Shown in pieces: positions 13,043-24,572 of a DNA stretch of 64,000 nucleotides. The stretch comes from Comamonadaceae bacterium (GTDB taxonomy: Bacteria > Pseudomonadota > Gammaproteobacteria > Burkholderiales > Burkholderiaceae_C). The position numbers and the translations under genes are program-made. Positions within the stretch are counted from its first letter, which is position 1. Each line of letters begins with the position of its first letter. Under the pieces are notes generated by a model. The model worked only from the letters and a program-made list of their open reading frames with translations. It was not told the DNA's origin and did not search any database. Location of the stretch: positions 1 to 64,000 of the forward strand of contig CANEVH010000012.1 of NCBI GenBank assembly GCA_947442105.1, in the 5' to 3' direction.

Positions 13043-13423
13043 ATGCAAACAAGCCCTGGGGTGACTATGAATTACACCTGCTTTAACCTGCCCGGCGCGC
13101 TGGAATTTCTGGGCAATCGCCAAGGCGTGCTGGATTTGTTGCCAGTCTTGTGCACTACTTTGTCCAAAGATGTGCCCGAGGTGGCCAATTTGCTGCTGCA
13201 AGGGAAGGTCGCCGAGGCGGGGGAGCGGCTGCATTCGCTCAAGGGTTTTGTGCCGGTGTTTTGTTTTCCTTCTCTGCATGAGGAGCTCGTTCGGGTGGAG
13301 CGCCTTTGCAAGAGCGGCGCCAGCGTGGAACTCACGGCTGGATACGCGGCGCTGGCGCCCGCGCTGCAGCGACTGGGCGAGGAGGCGTCCCATTTCCTGG
13401 CGCAAGCGGCCCCTGCGGCCTGA
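13043..13423 (+). CDS. HPt (histidine phosphotransfer) domain protein
   Basis: 126-aa all-helical protein with the HPt site ERLHSLKGF, the candidate phosphoaccepting histidine being His64. The usual glycine later in the motif (HxLKGxxxxxG) is absent; the sequence runs FVPVFCFPSL. AAGGAG lies eight bases before the ATG. No sensor kinase or response regulator is nearby, so it would be an orphan phosphorelay carrier, if active. It is divergent from dapC and is followed by hairpin element copy B. Confidence 0.7.
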   Translation: MQTSPGVTMNYTCFNLPGALEFLGNRQGVLDLLPVLCTTLSKDVPEVANLLLQGKVAEAGERLHSLKGFVPVFCFPSLHEELVRVERLCKSGASVELTAGYAALAPALQRLGEEASHFLAQAAPAA

Positions 13424-13434
13424 GGGTGGCGCGA

Positions 13435-13484
13435 ACGTCTCTGAAGGTGCGCAGCACACTCCCAATCCTGATAGTTCTTCCACG
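13435..13484 (+). repeat. Nested-hairpin element, copy B (degenerate)
   Basis: Matches the family through GGTGCGCAGCAC, CTCCCAATC and the GTTCTTCCACG tail. The outer arms are decayed (CTCTGA for TTTCATGA, CTGATAGTT for TCATGAAAGTT). It starts 12 bp after the HPt stop codon, in sense orientation. Confidence 0.7.
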
Positions 13485-13554
13485 CTGAATCGCGCTGCGG
13501 GCGCGCGACAAACCTTGTGCACCTGCACGGTATCATCAAAGCCGCCCCAGACAG

Positions 13555-13576
13555 AAGCCCGGTCTTGGGCTTTTTT
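13555..13576 (+). terminator. Possible short terminator ahead of smc
   Basis: AAGCCC and GGGCTT flank a six-base loop, followed by a run of T. The stem is short but T-tailed. It would separate the HPt gene from smc, whose GTG start is 36 bp further on, or act as an attenuator in the smc leader. Confidence 0.45.
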
Positions 13577-13611
13577 GCCCCCAACATCCGCCAAGCCCTA
13601 CCCCCACCGAA

Positions 13612-16600
13612 GTGCGCCTCAACTCGATCAAGCTCTCGGGATTCAAGTCCTTTGTAGAGCCGACCAATTTTTTGCTGCCTGGCCAGTTGGTAGGTGTGGT
13701 CGGTCCTAACGGCTGCGGTAAGTCCAACATCATGGACGCGGTGCGCTGGGTTTTGGGCGAGAGCCGGGCCAGCGAGCTGCGCGGCGAGTCCATGCAGGAC
13801 GTGATTTTCAACGGCACCACCACCCGCAAGCCCGCCAGCCGGGCCAGCGTAGAACTGGTGTTTGACAACGCCGACCACCGCGCCGGGGGGCAATGGGGCC
13901 AGTTTGGAGAAATTGCCGTGCGCCGGGTGCTGACGCGCGACGGCACGTCGAGCTACTTCATCAACAATCTGCCGGTGCGCCGGCGCGATGTACAAGACGT
14001 GTTTTTGGGCACCGGCCTGGGGCCACGCGCTTACGCCATCATCGGCCAGGGCACCATCAGCCGCATCATCGAGTCCAAGCCCGAAGAGTTGCGCCTGTTT
14101 TTGGAAGAGGCCGCAGGGGTATCCAAATACAAGGAACGCCGCCGCGAGACCGAACACCGCCTGGGCGACACCCGCGCCAACCTGACCCGGGTGGAAGACA
14201 TCTTGCGCGAGCTCAACCTCAACCTGGAAAAGCTGGAAAAGCAGGCCGAAGTCGCGCTGCGCTACAAGGGCTTGCAGGCGGACGTCACGCTCAAGCAGCA
14301 CCAGCAGTGGTACCTCAAACGCGCGGAGGCGCAGGCCGAGCAGGCTAAGGTGCAGGCCGATGCCCAAAGCGCGGTCATTGCGCTGGAATCCCGCATGGCC
14401 GATTTGCGCCACATCGAGGCCGATCTGGAGTCGGTGCGTCAGGCGCACTACGCTGCGGGCGACCAGGTCAATCAAGTGCAGGGCTTGCTTTACGAGGCCA
14501 GCACCGAAGTGGGCCGCCTGGAGGCCGAAATCCGCTTTGTAGTGGAAGGGCGTCAGCGGGTGGAGCAACGGCTCATCACCCTCAAAGAACAGAGAAACCA
14601 ATGGGCGCAGCGCAAGGACGAGGCGCTCGAAGAAAGCCAACGCCTGTCCGAATTGAGCACCGTGGGCGAGGACCAGGCCGAGCTGCTGGCCGCGCAAATG
14701 GAAGACCAGGCCCAGCAACTGCCCGAGCTGGAAGACGCCGTGCAACGCGCCCAGGGTCTGGCCAATGCCCAGCGCAGCAGCGTGGCGCAAGTGCAGCAGG
14801 CACTGGGCGTGCTGGCGGCAGAGCAACGCAGCGTCACCGAGCAAAGCCGCCAACTCAGCGCCCGCCGGGAACGCCTAGCCGCAGACCGCCAGGGCTTGGC
14901 TGCCACCGACGAGGCCCGGCTGGCGCAATTGCAGCAAGACTGGGACAGCGCGCAAGAGTCCGCGCAAGTGGCTGCCGCCCGTCTAGAAGAGCTGCAGTCG
15001 CTCGTGCCACAGTTGGACGACGCGCGCCGGGCCCAGCAGCAGCAACTCAACACCGAGTCTGCGCGCCAGGCCGATGTGTCCGCCCGCCTGGAGGCGCTCA
15101 AGGCCTTGCAAGAGCGCCTGAAAACCGACGGCAAATTGCAACCCTGGCTGCAAAAGCACGGGCTGGAGCATTTGCAGGGTCTGTGGAGCCGCATCACAGT
15201 GCAATCTGGCTGGGAAAACGCCCTGGAAGCCGCGCTGCGCGACCGCTTGGGTGCGCTGGAAGTGTCCCGCCTGGACATGGTGCAGGCTTTTCGCAGCGAC
15301 GCGCCTCCGGCCAAACTGACCTTTTTCAGCCCCCCAGCGGCGGCGTCTGCGCCCGGGGCGGCGAATTTGCCGCGCTTGGTGGATGTGGTGCAAGTGCACG
15401 ACGCGGGGCTGGCTACGGTGCTGGCATCGTGGTTAGAGGGCTGCTACAGCGCACCCAGTCTGGAAGATGCGCTGGCCCAACGCGACCGCTTGCGCGCAGG
15501 CGAGGTGATTTTTGTGCCTGCCGGCCATGGTGTTGCGCGGCACAGCGTGGGTTTTTATGCGCAGGACGCCGAACAAGCCGGTTTGCTGGCGCGCGCCCAA
15601 GAGATTCAAAACCTGGACCGCGACCTGCGGGCGCAAACCCTGATGGCCGAGGAATCGCGCGCCACCCTGAACCGCGCTGAAGCCGCTTACGCCGACGCTG
15701 CCCAGCGTTTGGCCGCCTTGCGCAGCCAGGCCCAAGAGGCGCAGGCGCGCAGCCACAGCCTGCAAGTGGAAGTGCTGCGCTTGGCGCAGTTGTCCGAACA
15801 AGTGCGCAGCCGCAGCGCGCAAATTGACGCCGACAGCGCTGAGGTGCAGGCCCAACTCGAAGACCTTCAAGAGCGCGCGCTCACTGCCGAGGCGCGTTTT
15901 GAAGAACTGGACATGCAGCTCGCTGACAGCCAAGAGCGCCATGCCGCGCTGGATGAGCAGGTGCTGCTCAGCCAAAACCGCCTGTCCCAATGCCGCGAGC
16001 AGCAGCGCGGCCTGGAGCGCCAACACCAAGAAGCGCAGTTTTCCCAGCGCAGCCTGCACGCCCGCCTGGCAGAACTGGCCCGCGCCGTGGAGACCGCAAG
16101 CCAACAAACCGTGGCGGTGCAGGACGAAACCGACCGCGCGCAGGCCGAACTGCAACGCCTGACCGCCGCCGCCGCCCAGGCCGGTTTGCAAAACGCGCTG
16201 GCCCTGAAGTTGCAGCGCGAGCAGCAGCTGGGCGCCAAGCGCAGCGAATACGACGACCTGACGGCCAAACTGCGTGCCAGCGACGAACGCCGATTGCAGC
16301 TGGAGCGCGAGCTGGAGCCCCTGCGCCAGCGCATCACCGATTTCCAGCTCAGAGAGCAGGCCGCGCGCCTGGGTTTTGAGCAATACCAGTCGCAACTCTT
16401 GGAAGCGCAGGCCGATATGGACGCCATCGCGGCCAGCCTCGAAGCCGGTGGCGTGCGCCTGAGTGGCATGCAAGGCGAGATTGACCGGCTGCACCGCGAG
16501 ATAGCTGCCCTGGGCGCGGTGAACCTGGCCGCGCTGGACGAGCTGAGCGCCGGGCGCGAGCGCAAAGAGTTTCTGGACGCGCAAAGCCTGGACCTCAACC

Positions 16601-17127
16601 AGGCCATGGCCACCTTAGAAGACGCCATACGCCGCATTGACGCCGAGACGCGTGAGCTGCTCTCGGGCACTTTTAACCAGGTCAACGAGCACTTTGGGCG
16701 CATGTTCCCCGAGCTGTTTGGCGGTGGCAACGCGCGTTTGGTGATTACGGGTGACGAAGTTTTGGATTCTGGCGTGCAGGTGATCGCGCAGCCGCCAGGC
16801 AAGAAAAACCAGACCATTCACCTGCTCTCGGGTGGTGAAAAGGCCTTGACCGCGATTGCGCTGGTGTTTGCCATCTTCCAGCTCAACCCTGCGCCGTTTT
16901 GTCTGCTGGACGAAGTGGATGCGCCGCTGGACGACGCCAACACCGAGCGCTACGCCAAACTCGTCACCAGCATGAGCGCCAGCACCCAGTTTTTGTTTAT
17001 CAGCCACAACAAGATCGCCATGGAAATGGCCGAGCAACTGATTGGCGTGACCATGCAAGAACAAGGCGTGTCGCGCATTGTGGCGGTGGATATGGAAGCA
17101 GCCGTCGGGCTGGTTCAGACGGCTTAA
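13612..17127 (+). CDS. smc: Chromosome segregation SMC protein
   Basis: 1171-aa SMC ATPase that compacts and helps segregate the chromosome as a dimer. The head is split between the ends: Walker A GPNGCGKSN (31-39) at the N-terminus, and the signature LLSGGEKALTA (about 1070) and Walker B FCLLDEVDAPLDD (about 1095) at the C-terminus. Long glutamine- and alanine-rich coiled coils (about 165-500 and 680-1000) flank a hinge at about 510-670. The start is GTG 13612, giving MRLNSIKLSGFKSF, with no obvious ribosome binding site. It is followed 14 bp later by zipA and then ligA, a conserved proteobacterial order. Confidence 0.96.
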   Translation: MRLNSIKLSGFKSFVEPTNFLLPGQLVGVVGPNGCGKSNIMDAVRWVLGESRASELRGESMQDVIFNGTTTRKPASRASVELVFDNADHRAGGQWGQFGEIAVRRVLTRDGTSSYFINNLPVRRRDVQDVFLGTGLGPRAYAIIGQGTISRIIESKPEELRLFLEEAAGVSKYKERRRETEHRLGDTRANLTRVEDILRELNLNLEKLEKQAEVALRYKGLQADVTLKQHQQWYLKRAEAQAEQAKVQADAQSAVIALESRMADLRHIEADLESVRQAHYAAGDQVNQVQGLLYEASTEVGRLEAEIRFVVEGRQRVEQRLITLKEQRNQWAQRKDEALEESQRLSELSTVGEDQAELLAAQMEDQAQQLPELEDAVQRAQGLANAQRSSVAQVQQALGVLAAEQRSVTEQSRQLSARRERLAADRQGLAATDEARLAQLQQDWDSAQESAQVAAARLEELQSLVPQLDDARRAQQQQLNTESARQADVSARLEALKALQERLKTDGKLQPWLQKHGLEHLQGLWSRITVQSGWENALEAALRDRLGALEVSRLDMVQAFRSDAPPAKLTFFSPPAAASAPGAANLPRLVDVVQVHDAGLATVLASWLEGCYSAPSLEDALAQRDRLRAGEVIFVPAGHGVARHSVGFYAQDAEQAGLLARAQEIQNLDRDLRAQTLMAEESRATLNRAEAAYADAAQRLAALRSQAQEAQARSHSLQVEVLRLAQLSEQVRSRSAQIDADSAEVQAQLEDLQERALTAEARFEELDMQLADSQERHAALDEQVLLSQNRLSQCREQQRGLERQHQEAQFSQRSLHARLAELARAVETASQQTVAVQDETDRAQAELQRLTAAAAQAGLQNALALKLQREQQLGAKRSEYDDLTAKLRASDERRLQLERELEPLRQRITDFQLREQAARLGFEQYQSQLLEAQADMDAIAASLEAGGVRLSGMQGEIDRLHREIAALGAVNLAALDELSAGRERKEFLDAQSLDLNQAMATLEDAIRRIDAETRELLSGTFNQVNEHFGRMFPELFGGGNARLVITGDEVLDSGVQVIAQPPGKKNQTIHLLSGGEKALTAIALVFAIFQLNPAPFCLLDEVDAPLDDANTERYAKLVTSMSASTQFLFISHNKIAMEMAEQLIGVTMQEQGVSRIVAVDMEAAVGLVQTA

Positions 17128-17141
17128 CTTGGAAACACAGC

Positions 17142-18167
17142 ATGAATGATTTGCAAGTCGGTTTGGCGGTATTGGGTGGACTCGTCTTGTTGGCGCTATT
17201 GCTTCACAGCGCCTGGTCTGCGCGCACCAATGCGCCCAAGCAGGCCCAGGCGCTTGCCCAAGCCGCCGATGCGCAAGAGCCCGGCTTTGATGATTCTGGC
17301 TTTGACACCATTGCCCTGCACCCGCACCCGCCGCGCCGCCTGCCCATCGACACCTTGATTGACGCGGTGGCCACGGTCAACCTGGACCCCCTGGCCAAAG
17401 AAGTGCCCGGCGAGGCAGCGCTTGCCGCCATGCCCAGCACCCGGCGCGCGGGTACCAAGCTGTTTTCCATTGAGGGGTTTAACGCCGACTTGCAGGAGTG
17501 GGAAAGCCCCGTGGCCGGTGCGCGCTACAGCGTGTTCCAGACCGGGGTGCAACTGGCCAACCGCTCCGGCGCGCTCAACGACATTGAGTATTCCGAGTTC
17601 GTGGTCAAGACGCAGGCTTTTGCCGACGCGCTGGGCGCCACGCCCGAGTTTCCTGAAATGCGCGACGAAGTGGCCCGCGCCCGCGAACTGGACAACTTTG
17701 CCAGCGTGCACGATGCGCAGCTGGGCCTGAACCTGCGCGCGCGCAATGCCGCCTGGAGCCCCGGCTACGTCACCCAAATGGCCGCGCAGCAGGGCTTTGT
17801 GCCGGGGCAGTTGCCCGGTCGCATGGTTTTGCCATCAGCCACAGACGGCGCGCCGCCCCTGTTGTCACTGGCCTTTGACAGCCAGGCCGCGCTGGCCGAA
17901 GACCCCGCGCAATCGGCCATTCGCGCGCTGACCTTGCACCTGGACGTGCCCCAGGTCGACCGCGCCGAGCAGCCCTTTGCCCGCATGTGCCAGGCCGCCC
18001 AGGCCATGGCGCAGAGCATGGACGGCACCGTCACCGACGACAAGGGCCAAGCGCTGGCGCCCCAGGCGCTCGACGGCATTGCACATGAGCTGCAGCGCCT
18101 GTACGACATGCTGGAAGCCCGCGACTTTGCGGCCGGCTCTGGCCTGGCGCGTCGCCTGTTTTCCTGA
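17142..18167 (+). CDS. zipA: Cell division protein ZipA (FtsZ-binding)
   Basis: 341 aa. It is a bitopic inner-membrane protein that tethers FtsZ. One N-terminal membrane segment (about residues 5-24, VGLAVLGGLVLLALLLHSAW) is followed by a charged or proline-containing linker and a C-terminal domain with the ZipA-C fold pattern (PSATDGAPPLLSLAFDSQAA, then TLHLDVPQVDRAEQPFARMC). Sequence conservation of ZipA is low in betaproteobacteria; the call rests on topology, the C-terminal domain and its place between smc and ligA. The start ATG 17142 is 14 bp after the smc stop. Confidence 0.82.
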   Translation: MNDLQVGLAVLGGLVLLALLLHSAWSARTNAPKQAQALAQAADAQEPGFDDSGFDTIALHPHPPRRLPIDTLIDAVATVNLDPLAKEVPGEAALAAMPSTRRAGTKLFSIEGFNADLQEWESPVAGARYSVFQTGVQLANRSGALNDIEYSEFVVKTQAFADALGATPEFPEMRDEVARARELDNFASVHDAQLGLNLRARNAAWSPGYVTQMAAQQGFVPGQLPGRMVLPSATDGAPPLLSLAFDSQAALAEDPAQSAIRALTLHLDVPQVDRAEQPFARMCQAAQAMAQSMDGTVTDDKGQALAPQALDGIAHELQRLYDMLEARDFAAGSGLARRLFS

Positions 18168-18224
18168 ATGCCAAGCCGTACGGACCGCGCTCAGTCCACT
18201 CCCAAAGTGTTCTAAGCCTTGTAA

Positions 18225-20892
<2,668 letters not shown>

Positions 20893-20896
<4 letters not shown>

Positions 20897-20915
20897 GCGG
20901 CTGCTCGCCGCTCAG
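20893..20915. terminator. Symmetric hairpin containing both stop codons of def and pyrD
   Basis: A perfect 8-bp stem CTGAGCGG/CCGCTCAG with a 7-base loop. The TGA of def (20894-20896) is in one arm and the TGA of pyrD (20912-20914, minus) in the other. There is no T tract, so intrinsic termination would be weak, but it may protect both 3' ends or block read-through. Confidence 0.55.
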
Positions 20916-21988
20916 GCCTTCGCAGGCAGGGCCTTTAAAGCCAGCGCCACCTCCCGCACCAGCGCGGGCCCTCGGTAAATCAGCCCGGTGTAGACCTGCA
21001 CCACATCGGCCCCGGCCTGCACTTTGGCCACGGCGTCTGCGCCGCTGAGGATGCCGCCCACGCCGATGATGGGAAAGTCCGGTCCCAAGGCGGCGCGCAA
21101 TTGGCTGATGACCCGGTTGCTCATTTCGCGCACCGGCGCGCCTGACAAGCCCCCCGCTTCGTTGAAATGGGGCAGCCATTGCACCGCTTCGCGCGCTAGT
21201 GTGGTGTTGGTGGCAATCACGCCGTCCATCTTGTGGCGCAGCAGGGTGGTGGCGATCAGCGCGATTTGCTCGGGGTCAAGGTCTGGGGCAATTTTCAGGA
21301 ACAGGGGTACGTGGCGATCGGACCGCCCGCCTTGGGCGTGTCGGGCTGCAAGCTCTTGGCGCCGCTCGACCAGGGCGCCCAGCAGGGCGTCTAGCGCGGC
21401 ATCGCTTTGCAGGGCGCGCAGGTTCTTGGTGTTGGGGCTGGAGATGTTGATGGTGACGTAGTCGGCGTGCGCGTACACGCCGTCCAGGCAGGCCAGGTAG
21501 TCGTCGGTGGCGCGCTCCATGGGTGTGGCGGCGTTTTTGCCGATATTCAGGCCCAGCAGCATGGCTGGCGCGGGGGCGCGGCGCAGCGCGGAGCGCTGCA
21601 CGTTGGCCACAAAAGCGTCCAAGCCCTGGTTGTTAAAGCCCAGGCGGTTGATCAAAGCCTGCGCTTGGGGCAGGCGAAACATGCGGGGTTTGGGGTTGCC
21701 GCTTTGGGCCAGGGGCGTGACGGTGCCCACTTCGACAAAGCCAAAGCCCATGGCACCCAGGCCGTCGATGCAGCGGGCGTTTTTGTCCAGACCCGCTGCC
21801 AGGCCGACGCGGTTGGGAAAGCGCAGGCCTGCCAGCGTGACCGGGTCGCTCACCTGGGGCTGCGCGTACAGGCGCTGCAAGCGCGTGCCTTGGGTGCGCG
21901 CCAGGGCGTTCATGGTCAGGTCGTGTGCAGCCTCAGGGTCCATGCGGAACAAAAGGGGGCGGACCAGGCCGTAGGGGACCAGTGGCAT
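20912..21988 (-). CDS. pyrD: Dihydroorotate dehydrogenase (quinone), class 2
   Basis: 358-aa FMN enzyme of pyrimidine synthesis that oxidises dihydroorotate and passes electrons to the membrane quinone pool. The N-terminal amphipathic extension ([21 protein letters not shown]) marks the membrane-associated class 2. Further features are [12 protein letters not shown], the signature [11 protein letters not shown], and the C-terminal FMN phosphate site [19 protein letters not shown] with [12 protein letters not shown]. It is divergent from rpiA with only 43 bp between the starts, so the promoters must overlap or abut. Confidence 0.97.
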   Translation of the reverse strand: MPLVPYGLVRPLLFRMDPEAAHDLTMNALARTQGTRLQRLYAQPQVSDPVTLAGLRFPNRVGLAAGLDKNARCIDGLGAMGFGFVEVGTVTPLAQSGNPKPRMFRLPQAQALINRLGFNNQGLDAFVANVQRSALRRAPAPAMLLGLNIGKNAATPMERATDDYLACLDGVYAHADYVTINISSPNTKNLRALQSDAALDALLGALVERRQELAARHAQGGRSDRHVPLFLKIAPDLDPEQIALIATTLLRHKMDGVIATNTTLAREAVQWLPHFNEAGGLSGAPVREMSNRVISQLRAALGPDFPIIGVGGILSGADAVAKVQAGADVVQVYTGLIYRGPALVREVALALKALPAKA

Positions 21989-22031
21989 CGGATAATTCCC
22001 GTTTACTTATTTACTTCGGTGATTTTCCCAG

Positions 22032-22757
22032 ATGAACACAAGCCCCCGCGACACCGCACCCACCCATGCCCCGCACCCAAGCGCCCTGACCCAAGACGCA
22101 CTCAAAACCTTGGTGGGCCAGGCGGCGCTGCACTACGTGGTGCGGGGCGAATTGGTGGGTGTGGGCACGGGCTCCACGGTCAACAAGTTCATCGACGCGC
22201 TGGCCACCATCAAGGACCAGATCAAGGGCGCGGTGTCCAGCTCGGTGGCCAGCACCGAGCGGCTGCGGGCCTTGGGGATTGCGGTGTTTGATTCCAACGA
22301 AGTCGAACGCCTGTCGGTCTACATCGACGGCGCCGACGAGATCGACCACCAGGGCCATATGGTCAAAGGCGGCGGCGCGGCGCTGACACGTGAAAAAATC
22401 GTCGCCGCGCAGTCGGACACATTTGTCTGCATTGCCGACGAATCGAAGCTGGTGGACGTGCTGGGCGCCTTCCCGCTGCCGGTGGAGGTGATTCCGATGG
22501 CCACCGCGCGCGTCGTGCGCCAGTTCGCAGCCATGGGCGGCCACGCGGTGCTGCGCCTCAAAGACGGTCAGCCGCTGGTCACCGACAACGGCCAGCACAT
22601 CATCGACGTTACTGGCCTAAAAATCCACGACCCGCTGGCCTTTGAAGCCCAGGTCAGCCAGTGGCCGGGCGTGGTGACGGTGGGCGTATTCGCCTTTCAG
22701 CGCGCCCAAGTCTGTTTGTTGGGCACGGCCAGCGGCGTGAAAACCCTGACGTTTTAA
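22032..22757 (+). CDS. rpiA: Ribose-5-phosphate isomerase A
   Basis: 241 aa. It interconverts ribose-5-phosphate and ribulose-5-phosphate in the pentose phosphate pathway. Conserved blocks are [22 protein letters not shown] (catalytic Asp pair), [14 protein letters not shown] and the VEVIPMA segment. About 18 residues precede the usual family start, so the true start may be a little downstream. Monocistronic, divergent from pyrD. Confidence 0.96.
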   Translation: MNTSPRDTAPTHAPHPSALTQDALKTLVGQAALHYVVRGELVGVGTGSTVNKFIDALATIKDQIKGAVSSSVASTERLRALGIAVFDSNEVERLSVYIDGADEIDHQGHMVKGGGAALTREKIVAAQSDTFVCIADESKLVDVLGAFPLPVEVIPMATARVVRQFAAMGGHAVLRLKDGQPLVTDNGQHIIDVTGLKIHDPLAFEAQVSQWPGVVTVGVFAFQRAQVCLLGTASGVKTLTF

Positions 22758-22884
22758 AACCAAGAAACGCGCTGGCCCGATCTTGGGCGATACCCATGAT
22801 GTGCGCATACGCGCGGGTGCTGAGAGAATGTAAAAACTTGTCAAGCCAAGCGTTTTTGGCAGAATAAAAATGGGAGACACCGAT

Positions 22885-23916
22885 ATGCAAATAGGGTGCC
22901 AAAGCCGCACAGCCATTGGTGTGGTACTGATAGCATTTCTGAGCGCCTGCGGGGGAGGCGGTTCTGGCGGGGGTAATGTCGATAAACCACCCTCCTATTC
23001 CGCTACCTGCACAGACGGCTCAACCCGAACCAGCGCGGTCAGCCCCGCGGATGCCCGCGCCCAGTGTTCCGCGACGGTTCCCACAATCTCGGGTTTGGTC
23101 ATTGGCGATCTTTTATGGCGCGATGACTTTGCAGGCGCCGCAGGGGCGACCATTGATGCCAGAAATTGGACCGCAAGAAATTGCCACCGCGTCCCTGAGT
23201 CTTTCGGTGGGGGCGCCTGTTTTGGCTCCGAAGTGGTTTATTACGCACCGTCTGCAGTTGCGTTGAATGGCAGTGAAGATGGCGCAGCGGTCATTACGAC
23301 CACCCGAGTTACCGGCGCGCTGCCGTCTGACGCGGGAAACTGTTTGTCTTACAACTGCTATTTTGTCAGCGGACGCTTTGATACACACGGCAAAGTTGCG
23401 TTCAAGTACGGGTTTATTGAAGCCCGCATCAAAATGCCTTATGGCAGCGGCAACCACCCGGCTTTTTGGATGCTGGGTGACAACATCAACCAGGTGGGGT
23501 GGCCACTGTCTGGCGAAATGGATATCACCGAGATCCACGGAGATAATCCATGGCTTACCACGTCGGCCACGCACTATTCAACGGTCTACGCACCCAACAC
23601 CTGCTGTGACAACCACCAATACACGGTCGCTGAATTGGGTGTGGGTGCGGATGTGAGCGCAGGTTTTCACACCTATGCAGTCGCCTGGTTGCCGAACTCT
23701 ATTTCTTATTACGTCGACGGGCGATTAATCTCCACAACGACGCTGCGCGATTTGGATGGCTACTGGAGTTTTAACAGTCCATTTTTCTTGATACTGAACA
23801 ATGCGGTAAATGCAGACTTTAGTGGGTCGTGGAGCAATTTAAGGTCATCCAATATGACTGTTGATTGGGTACGAAGCTACCGACTCAATGGCTACGGTGA
23901 AGTATTCCGAAAATAA
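22885..23916 (+). CDS. GH16 family glycoside hydrolase, lipoprotein
   Basis: 343-aa exported enzyme of glycoside hydrolase family 16 (laminarinase, lichenase, agarase or carrageenase type), cutting beta-1,3/1,4 links in glucans or galactans. The signal MQIGCQSRTAIGVVLIAFL with SAC lipobox (Cys22) is followed by a glycine-rich linker and a short two-cysteine module. The catalytic motif is E-M-D-I-T-E with Glu211, Asp213 and Glu216, followed by IHGDNPW. FEARIKMP-like and WDYVDGR-like GH16 strands are also visible (FIEARIKMPYG, ISYYVDGRLIS). I prefer ATG 22885 because GGGAG lies upstream; ATG 22870 is possible. Codons are more AT-rich than in the neighbours, which suggests acquisition. Substrate unknown. 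Confidence 0.87.
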   Translation: MQIGCQSRTAIGVVLIAFLSACGGGGSGGGNVDKPPSYSATCTDGSTRTSAVSPADARAQCSATVPTISGLVIGDLLWRDDFAGAAGATIDARNWTARNCHRVPESFGGGACFGSEVVYYAPSAVALNGSEDGAAVITTTRVTGALPSDAGNCLSYNCYFVSGRFDTHGKVAFKYGFIEARIKMPYGSGNHPAFWMLGDNINQVGWPLSGEMDITEIHGDNPWLTTSATHYSTVYAPNTCCDNHQYTVAELGVGADVSAGFHTYAVAWLPNSISYYVDGRLISTTTLRDLDGYWSFNSPFFLILNNAVNADFSGSWSNLRSSNMTVDWVRSYRLNGYGEVFRK

Positions 23917-23921
23917 AAGTT

Positions 23922-24554
23922 TTAGCCCACCGCGCCGTTGCTGAGCATGCGCTCCACATAGCGCGCGATCATGTCAATTTCCAGGTTCACCTGGGACCCA
24001 ATTTGCAAGCGATGCAGCGCGGTGTTTTGCACAGTGTGCGGGATGAGGTTGATGCTGATTTCGCAGCCTTCAGCGCTATCGGCCACGCGGTTCACCGTCA
24101 GGCTCACGCCGTTGACGGTGATAGATCCCTTGTAGGCGAGGTACTTGGCCAAGCTTGCGGGCGCCAGAACGCGCAGTTCCCAGCTTTCCCCTACCTCGGC
24201 GAAGTGCGTGACCTGGCCCAAGCCATCCACGTGGCCTGAGACCAGGTGGCCGCCCAGGCGGTCGTTGGCGCGCAGGGCTTTTTCCAGGTTGACGGCGCCC
24301 AGGCTATCCAAGCCGGCCGTTTTGTCCAGTGACTCGGCTGACATGTCGACGGTGAAATAGGGTGCCGCACCGGTAGCGTCCATGCTGGTGACCGTCATGC
24401 ACGCGCCGTTGATGGCAATGCTGTCGCCCAGGCCCGCGTCGTCCAGGTAGCCGCTGGGGCAGCTCACCGTCAATCGCTTGCCGTGTTCGGCTGTGGCGCC
24501 CATGGGCACAACCTGTGCAATGTGGCCTATGCCGGTGATGATTCCTGTGAACAT
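23922..24554 (-). CDS. ribE: Riboflavin synthase alpha subunit
   Basis: 210 aa. It dismutates two 6,7-dimethyl-8-ribityllumazine molecules to riboflavin. Two tandem lumazine-binding barrels are visible, each starting with the family pattern: MFTGIITGIGHI and, in the second, GHLVSGHVDGLGQV, with NGACMTV and NGVSLTV as the paired strand motifs. It follows ribD by 18 bp on the same strand. The ribBA and ribH genes that often follow are not here; a convergent GH16 gene occupies that side with only 5 bp between stops. Confidence 0.95.
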   Translation of the reverse strand: MFTGIITGIGHIAQVVPMGATAEHGKRLTVSCPSGYLDDAGLGDSIAINGACMTVTSMDATGAAPYFTVDMSAESLDKTAGLDSLGAVNLEKALRANDRLGGHLVSGHVDGLGQVTHFAEVGESWELRVLAPASLAKYLAYKGSITVNGVSLTVNRVADSAEGCEISINLIPHTVQNTALHRLQIGSQVNLEIDMIARYVERMLSNGAVG

Positions 24555-24572
24555 ACGAATACCTTTCGAGCT

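Noticed and set aside
13072-14853. Long open frame on the minus strand under the HPt gene and smc
   Set aside because: It is antisense to clear HPt and SMC coding sequence; high GC third positions keep the opposite frame open. No domain recognised.
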